Origin: Oscheius sp. JU75
Lineage: Eukaryota > Nematoda > Chromadorea > Rhabditida > Rhabditidae
Direction of reading: 5' to 3'
DNA: 64,000 nt
Assembly (NCBI GenBank): GCA_037178855.1
Contig: JASJZC010000004.1
Coordinates: 4,340,001-4,404,000, forward strand
The notes beneath the pieces were generated by a model. That model searched no databases, had not been told where the DNA came from, and saw only the letters and a program-made list of their open reading frames with translations. How positions within the stretch are numbered: position 1 is the first letter of the stretch; the number at the start of each line of letters is the position of its first letter. The translations under genes and the position numbers were made by a program. Positions 57,301 to 64,000 of the stretch are shown piece after piece.

Positions 57301-60300
57301 AACGATTGATAACAAAGATAATTGTATTGCCTGGAACTGTTGTCTCGCAGCATTCAGACCGTACAGAGCAATAGCCTGTCCATCGTTAATCTTCTCGGTA
57401 TCGGTAATCTTTTCTATTAGTTCAACGCGGTCTTCATAATGTCCGAGAGCTACAGGAACGGCAACTTTGTCACTGCAAAGATATTAATTGTCATTTATAG
57501 AAATAAAAGCTACCTGTAGATAATGAACCCTAATCGAACCACATCAGGAGCCAGATCGAATGCTTCATCAACCAAACCGGCAACACTTTCTTTCATAGAT
57601 ACAAATTCGTCGGAAGCAAAGTTTTCGGAAGAGTCAAGCATAATGATTACATCCGCCTGAAATTATATCATAGTAGCAAGCAACACGCGTACTCACTTCG
57701 AAATCCAGCTTGCTGCATTCTCTGTGCACAATCATTCCATGAGGAGTAGTTTTTCGCTGGCCCCATGGTCTTCCCGTGCCAGGAGTGTTAGGGAAAATCT
57801 TAAAACGCTGTTAACGCAATTATTAAATAAAATTTACGGCGCAAACACGATCAGCGATTGGAGCGAGAGTTTCCGAATCTGTTCCTCGCCATTGATCAAG
57901 CCTGATAATGTGTTCAACATCTGTTAACAAGCTATCTTCTTCGTAAGATAAATTGTCTCCTGCTTCAACAATGAACAATTGCGCTTTGAGATCGGTCGTA
58001 AGCATGCTTGCTGGTTCCACAGCATCGTCGCTAAAATTAAAACAATTACAGCAATATATCGAACTCACGTCGACTTTCCATTCTTTAGAATAATGACCAC
58101 CTTGCCGGTGCCATCAGAGCCTGAGATAGCAAATTCACCGACAGCTTCTCGTAGTGCAACTCCCAAATGCGGTTTCCCTTTAAGTCGACGCGTTTCACTA
58201 ATAAGAGCCATAACATCGTCCACAGCACTGTAATCCCCAACAGAAAGGGGTACTTCAGCATCTTCTCCGTACTTTACAACTCCAATACGTACTTTGTTAC
58301 CCTTCATGTCGAGATGATCGTTGATAAACGTTTTTAAAAGTTCTTTCATGACTCTGTAATCCAACACCTTCACAGTGTTTGAGCTATCCATGACGATGAT
58401 AACGTCAACAAGACTCGAGACAATGCAGCTTGCAGAAGGTCTTTTGGTCGAGGCCAACATTACAGCAGAAGCCATGAACTCTCCCGATTCAAGAGTTGGA
58501 AGTGGTAAACCACCGTCCCAAACTGGTCTCCCAGAGGCGTCAGTTGGAATCGGCACGCCATCAGCTCCAACTGGTCGTCCTGTGTCATCAGTTGGTAGTG
58601 GGGAACCGTCAGGACCAATTACTGGGTAGATTGGCTTCTGCTGATCGTCAGTAGGCAGTGGTTCTCCATCTGGTCCAATTGCAGGATAGATGTAATCTCC
58701 AGTTGCAGTAGTGGGCAGGATTTGTCCATCAACATCAACTGGTCTACCAGAAGCATCAGTGGGAATCGGTTCTCCTTCTCGTCCAATCGACCTACCAGTT
58801 GAATCAGTTGGTAGAGGGGAACCATCAGGACCAATTACTGGGTAGATTGGCTTCTGTAGATCTTCAGTAGGCAGTGGTTCTCCGTCGGATCCAACAGCAG
58901 GATAGATGTAGTCTCCAGCAGCAGTAGTGGGCAGAACTTGTCCTTCAGCATCAACTGGTCTGCCAGAAGAATCAGTTGGAATGGGCTGGTCATCAGCTCC
59001 GACCGGCCGTCCATTGGTATCAGTTGGTAGTGGGGAACCGTTAGGTCCAATTACTGGGGAGATCGGCTTCTGTTGATCGTCAGTAGGCAGTGGCTCTCCG
59101 TCTGGTCCAACAGCAGGATAGATGTAATCGCCAGCTACAGTAGTGGGCAGGATTTGTCCGTCAACATCAACTGGTCTACCAGAAGCATCAGTGGGAATCG
59201 GTTCTCCTTGTCGTCCAATTGGTCTTCCAGTAGAATCAGTGGGCAATGGGGTGTGGTCAGGTCCAATTACTGGGTATATGATCTTTCCGGTCTCGTCCGT
59301 CGGTACTCCTGCTTCAGGTCCAGGTTGTGGATAGACGTAGCTTCCAGTATCAGTGGTGGGCAGTGGCTGTCCATCAGGTCCAAGTGGCCGTCCTTCATCA
59401 TCAGTTGCAATTGGTTGTCCACTAGAATCCAAATAATGACCTTGAGAATCAGTTGGTAGAGGTGTGCCATCAGCAGCGGTTATCGGATAGATAGTGTGTC
59501 CTTGGGCGTCGGTTGGCAGCACCCTGGACTCTTCTTCACCAGATGGAATGCTTATGTAGTTGCCAGAAGCGTCAGTTGGAAGTGGAGATCCATCGTCTCC
59601 AACTGGTCTTCCTGAGGCGTCAGTTGGAATGGCTTTGTCATCAGTTCCAACTGGTCGTCCTGTGTCATCAGTTGGTAGAGGGGAACCGTCAGGACCAATT
59701 ACTGGGTAGATTGGCTTCTGTTGCTCGTCAGTAGGCAGTGGTTCTCCGTCTGGTCCAATTGCAGGATAGATGAAATCTCCAGTTGCAGTAGTGGGCAGAA
59801 CTTGTCCTTCAGCATCAACTGGTCTACCAGAAGCATCCGTGGGAATGGGCTGGTCATCAGCTCCGACCGGTCTTCCAATAGAATCAGTTGGAAGTGGGGA
59901 ACCGTCAGGACCAATTATTGGATAGATTGGCTTTCCGGACTCGTCCGTCGGCTCTCCAGCTTCATGTCCAGGTTGTGGATAGACGTAGCTTCCAGTGTCA
60001 GCGGTGGGCAGTGGCTGACCATCAGGTCCAAGTGGTCGTCCCTCATCGTCTGTTGCAATTGGTTGTCCACTAGAATCCAAATAATGACCTTGAGAATCAG
60101 TTGGTAGAGGTGTGCCATCAGCAGCGGTGATAGGATAGAAGGTGTGTCCTTGGGCGTCAGTTGGCAGCACCCTGGACTCTTCTTCACCAGATGGAATGCT
60201 TATGTAGTGGCCAGAAGCATCAGTTGGAAGTGGAGATCCATCGTTTCCAACTGGTCTTCCGGAGGCGTCAGTTGGAATGGCTTTGTCATCAGTTCCAACT

Positions 60301-63300
60301 GGTCGTCCTGTGTCATCAGTTGGTAGAGGGGAACCGTCAGGACCAATTACTGGGTAAATTGGCTTCTGCTGATCGTCAGTAGGCAGTGGTTCTCCGTCTG
60401 GTCCAATTGCAGGATAGATGTAATCTCCAGTTGCAGTAGTGGGCAGGATTTGTCCATCAACATCAACTGGTCTACCAAAAGCATCAGTGGGAACCGGTTC
60501 TCCTTCTCGTCCAATCGACCTACCAGTTGAATCAGTTGGTAGAGGGGAACCGTCAGAACCAATTACTGGGTAGATTGGCTTCTGTTGCTCGTCAGTAGGC
60601 AGTGGTTCTCCGTCTGGTCCAATTGCAGGATGGATGTAGTCGCCAATTGCAGCAGTGGGTAGAATTTCTCCTTCTGCATCAACTGGTCTGCCAGAAGAAT
60701 CAGTTGGAATCGGTTCTCCTTCTCGTCCAATCGGTCTTCCAATAGAATCAGTTGGAAGTGGGGAGCCGTCAGGACCAATTACTGGGTAGATCGGCTCTTG
60801 TTGATCGTCAGTAGGCAGTGGTTTACCGTCTGGACCAATTGCAGGATAGATGTAGTCTCCAGCAGCAGTAGTAGGCAGAACTTGTCCATCAACATCAACT
60901 GGTCTACCAGAAGCATCAGTGGGAATCGGTTCTCCTTCTCGTCCAATCGATCTACCAGTTAAATCAGTTGGTAGAGGGGAACCATCAGGACCAATTACTG
61001 GGTAGATTGGCTTCTGCTGATCGTCAGTAGGCAGTGGTTCTCCGTCTGGTCCAATTGCAGGATAGATGTAGTCGCCAATTGCAGCAGTGGGTAGAATTTC
61101 TCCTTCTGCATCAACTGGTCTGCCAGAAGAATCAGTTGGAATCGGTTCTCCTTCTCGTCCAATCGGTCTTCCAATAGAATCAGTTGGAAGTGGGGAGCCG
61201 TCAGGACCAATTACTGGGTAGATCGGCTCTTGTTGATCGTCAGTAGGCAGTGGTTTACCGTCTGGTCCAATTGCAGGATAGATGTAGTCTCCAGCTGCAG
61301 TAGTTGGCAGGATTTGTCCATCAACATCAACTGGTCTACCAGAAGCATCAGTGGGAATCGGTTCTCCTTCTCGTCCAATTGGTCTTCCAGTAGAATCAGT
61401 GGGCAATGGAGTGTGGTCAGGTCCAATTACTGGGTATATGATCTTTCCGGTGTCGTCCGTCGGTACTCCTGCTTCAGGTCCAGGTTGTGGATAGACGTAG
61501 CTTCCAGTATCAGTGGTGGGCAGTGGCTGTCCATCAGGTCCAAGTGGCCGTCCTTCATCATCAGTTGCAATTGGTTGTCCACTAGAATCCAAATAATGAC
61601 CCTGAGAATCAGTTGGTAGAGGTGTGCCATCAGCAGCGGTTATCGGATAGATGGTGTGTCCTTGGGCGTCAGTTGGCAGCACCCTGGACACTTCTTCACC
61701 AGATGGAATGCTTATGTAGTTGCCAGAAGCATCAGTTGGAAGTGGAGATCCATCGTCTCCAACTGGTCTTCCATAGGCGTCAGTTGGAATGGCTTTGTCA
61801 TCAGTTCCAACTGGTCGTCCTGTGTCATCAGTTGGTAGAGGGGAACCGTCAGGACCAATTACTGGGTAGATTGGCTTCTGCTGATCGTCAGTAGGCAGTG
61901 GTTCTCCGTCTGGTCCAACAGCAGGATAGATGTAGTCTCCAGACGCCGTAGTGGGCAGGACTTGCCCTTCAGCATCAACTGGTCTGCCAGAAGCATCTGT
62001 TGGAATGGGCTGGTCATCCGCTCCGACCGGCCGTCCAATGGCATCAGTTGGTAGTGGGGAACCGTCAGGTCCAATTACTGGGTAGATCGGCTTTCCGGTC
62101 TCGTCCGTCGGCTTTCCAGGCTCAGGACCCGATTCTGGATAGACGTAACTTCCAGTATCTGTGGCGGGCAGTGGCTGTCCATCAGGTCCAAGTGGCCGTC
62201 CCTCATCGTCAGTTGCAATTGGTTGTCCACTAGAGTCCAAATAATGACCTTGAGAATCAGTTGGTAGAGGCGTGCCATCAGCAGCGGTGATCGGATAGAT
62301 GGTGTGTCCTTGGGCGTCAGTTGGCAGCACCCTGGACACTTCTTCACCAGATGGAATGCTTATGTAGTTGCCAGAAGCATCAGTTGGAAGTGGAGATCCA
62401 TCGTCTCCAACTGGTCTTCCAGAAGCGTCAGTTGGGATGGCTTTGTCATCAGCTCCGACAGGCCGTCCATTGGCATTAGTTGGTAGAGGGGTACCGTCAG
62501 GACCAATTACTGGGTTGATCGGCTTCTGTTGATCGGCAGTAGGCAGTGGTTCTCCGTCTGGTCCAACAGCAGGATAGATGTAGTCTCCAGCAGCAGTAGT
62601 AGGCAGAACTTGTCCATCAACATCAACTGGTCTACCAGAAGCATCAGTGGGAATCGGTTCTCCTTCTCGTCCAATCGGTCTTCCAGTAGAATCAGTGGGC
62701 AATGGCGAGTGGTCAGGTCCTATTACTGGGTAGATTGGCTTCTGTTGCTCGTCAGTAGGCAGTGGTTCTCCGTCTGGTCCAATTGCAGGATAGATGTAAT
62801 CTCCAGTTGCAGTAGTGGGCAGAACTTGTCCTTCAGCATCAACTGGTCTACCAGAAGCATCAGTGGGAATGGGCTGGTCATCGGCTCCGACCGGTCTTCC
62901 AATAGAATCAGTTGGAAGTGGGAAACCGTCAGGACCAATTATTATGTAGATTGGCTTTCCGGACTCGTCCGTCGCCTCTCCAGCTTCAGGTCCCGACTCT
63001 GGATAGACGTAGTTTCCAGTATCAGTGGTGGGCAGTGGCTGTCCATCAGGTCCAAGTGGCCGACCCTCATCGTCAGTTGTAATTGGTTGTCCGCTAGAAT
63101 CCAAATAATGACCTTGAGAATCAGTTGAAAGAGGTGTGCCATCAGCAGCGGTAATCGGATAGATGGTGTGTCCTAGGGCGTCAGTTGGCAGCGCCCTGGG
63201 CTCTTCATCACCAGATGGGATGCTTATGTAGTTGCCGGAAGCATCAGTTGGAAGTGGAGATCCATCGTCTCCAACTGGTCTTCCAGAGGCGTCAGTTGGA

Positions 63301-64000
63301 ATGGCGTGTTCATCAGTTCCAACTGGTCGTCCTGTGTCATCAGTTGGTAGAGGGGTACCGTCAGGACCAATTACTGGGTAGATTGGCTTCTGCTGATCGT
63401 CGGTAGGCAGCGGTTCACCGTCTGGTCCAATTGCAGGATAGATGTAGTCTCCAGCAGCAGTAGTAGGCAGAACTTGTCCATCAACATCAACTGGTCTACC
63501 AGAAGCATCAGTGGGAATCGGTTCTCCTTCTCGTCCAATCGATCTACCAGTTGAATCAGTTGGTAGAGGGGAACCATCAGGTCCAATTACTGGGTAGATT
63601 GGCTTCTGTTGATCGTCAGTAGGCAGCGGTTCACCGTCTGGTCCAATTGCAGGATAGATGTAGTCTCCAGCTGCAGTAGTGGGCAGAACTTGTCCATCAA
63701 CATCAACTGGTCTACCAGAAGCATCAGTGGGAATCGGTTCTCTTTCTCGTCCAATCGGTCTTCCAATAGAATCAGTGGGCAATGGCGTGTGGTCAGGTCC
63801 AATTACTGGGTATATAGGCTTTCCGGTCTCGTCCGTCGGCTCTCCAGCTTCAGGTCCCGACTCTGGATAGACGTAGTTTCCAGTATCAGTGGTGGGCAGT
63901 GGCTGTCCATCAGGTCCAAGTGGCCGTCCTTCTTCGTCAGTTGCAATTAGTTGTCCACTAGAATCCAAATAATGACCTTGAGAATCAGTTGGTAGAGGTG
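54314..64000 (-). CDS. Giant extracellular protein: PTD-repeat array, three vWA-like domains, FN3, EGF (5' end outside window)
   Basis: The reading frame enters from the right edge, so the N-terminus is missing. One exon of at least 5.9 kb (58069-64000) holds the 72-residue repeats (58632-63815) and most of the first vWA-like domain ([18 protein letters not shown]). Short-intron exons then give a second vWA ([20 protein letters not shown]), a third ([15 protein letters not shown] to YAICDHL), one FN3 domain split over three exons ([17 protein letters not shown] to [17 protein letters not shown]), a Cys-rich stretch ([17 protein letters not shown]) and one calcium-binding EGF ([20 protein letters not shown]). 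A helical tail ends VKRAFKWLF. The order vWA-FN3-EGF-coil resembles matrilin or collagen-VI-type matrix proteins. A cuticle or matrix role is inference. All three MIDAS motifs look incomplete: metal-ligand Asp in TDG is replaced by Asn in the first two. I recognise no named orthologue. Confidence 0.9.
55175..55743 (-). other. Intron of the repeat gene created by enlargement through the MITE
   Basis: The exon ending GTIIA joins phase 0 to DLPTDNVYT, restoring a continuous FN3 domain. The donor now reads G-TA-TGG, where TA is the target duplication and TGG the element's end. Removing the element and one TA leaves a 37-nt intron beginning GTAACA, the size of neighbouring introns. Confidence 0.85.
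55211..55740. mobile_element. 530-bp palindromic MITE-like (foldback) element with TA target duplication
   Basis: The element starts TGGTTTG and ends CAAACCA, and is flanked by TA on both sides (55209-55210 and 55741-55742), as expected for a Tc1/mariner-type target. Almost the whole element is two inverted arms of roughly 240-250 bp around a loop of about 35-40 nt near 55455-55495. Arms share, for example, CCCGAAATGCTTACGT and GCTGCTAGACTGAAAACCA in opposite orientation. The right arm is about 20 nt longer because of extra A/T runs. No transposase is encoded, so it would be non-autonomous. Confidence 0.9.
57294..57330 (-). other. 37-nt GC-AG intron in the second vWA domain
   Basis: The donor is CAG|GCAATAC and the acceptor TTTTTTTAG. 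Splicing joins RQQFQ to [10 protein letters not shown] in phase 0. No GT donor nearby keeps the frame. Confidence 0.65.
58632..63815 (-). repeat. 24 tandem 216-bp units encoding 72-residue PTD repeats
   Basis: 24 complete units span exactly 5184 bp with no indels. Each 72-residue unit contains four P-T motifs spaced 16, 16, 20 and 20 residues apart. This suggests four copies of a 16-residue module built around PLPTDxxGRP, two of them with a Tyr-containing four-residue insert such as YIYP. Three unit types occur: A ([12 protein letters not shown], then VLPTT), B ([13 protein letters not shown], then ISIPSGEE) and C ([14 protein letters not shown]). A partial C unit continues past the right edge, and a terminal diverged B-like half unit leads into the vWA domain. 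Confidence 0.95.

Noticed and set aside
62529-63128. 199-codon + strand open frame inside the repeat array, with similar 60-130-codon frames at each period
   Set aside because: It is an antisense shadow of the indel-free 216-bp repeats; the same frames recur at every unit, and the minus frame carries the recognisable modules and continues into the vWA domain.

Overview
The window looks like gene-dense nuclear DNA from a nematode. Genes are split by very short introns, often 34-60 nt, with GTAAG-type donors and TTTCAG-type acceptors. The gene set fits: a SAX-2/Furry homologue, a TBX2/3-class T-box gene, a nematode-style divergent CK1 kinase, a divergent Cys-loop channel and small secreted ShKT peptides. 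I cannot name the genus. Gene spans below cover all exons; exon boundaries were read by eye from splice motifs and reading frame.

Layout. 0.4-7.9 kb (-): a large nuclear protein with several U1/matrin-like zinc fingers and RS-rich tracts. 8.5-22.4 kb (+): Furry/SAX-2, a giant scaffold gene. 22.8-24.8 kb (-): a TBX2/3-type T-box factor. 25.7-29.7 kb (-): HGH1, an eEF2 co-factor, with a 2.1 kb intron. 31.6-33.7 kb (-): RRP15 and RBM42. 34.2-36.1 kb (+): a C2H2 zinc-finger protein. 36.5-43.5 kb (-): DDX55 and eIF5B in tandem, with a small membrane-protein gene nested on the opposite strand in DDX55 intron 1. 44.2-44.6 kb (-): an unrecognised ORF. 44.7-45.8 kb (+): a divergent CK1-family kinase. 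45.8-49.4 kb (-): kinesin-5. 50.4-52.2 kb (-): a Cys-loop channel. 52.4-54.0 kb: two divergent ShKT-like secreted peptides. 54.3 kb to beyond the right edge (-): a giant extracellular protein gene made of Pro/Thr/Asp-rich 72-residue repeats, three vWA-like domains, one FN3, a Cys-rich stretch, one calcium-binding EGF and a helical tail.

Four housekeeping genes for ribosome biogenesis, translation and RNA binding (RRP15, RBM42, DDX55, eIF5B) cluster at 31-43 kb, and HGH1 is nearby. Large introns concentrate at 17-29 kb, around the T-box gene. The strongest oddities are at the right end: 24 consecutive 216-bp repeat units without a single indel, and a 530-bp palindromic MITE-like element inserted at the TA of a 5' splice site in the same gene, leaving a usable GT donor.
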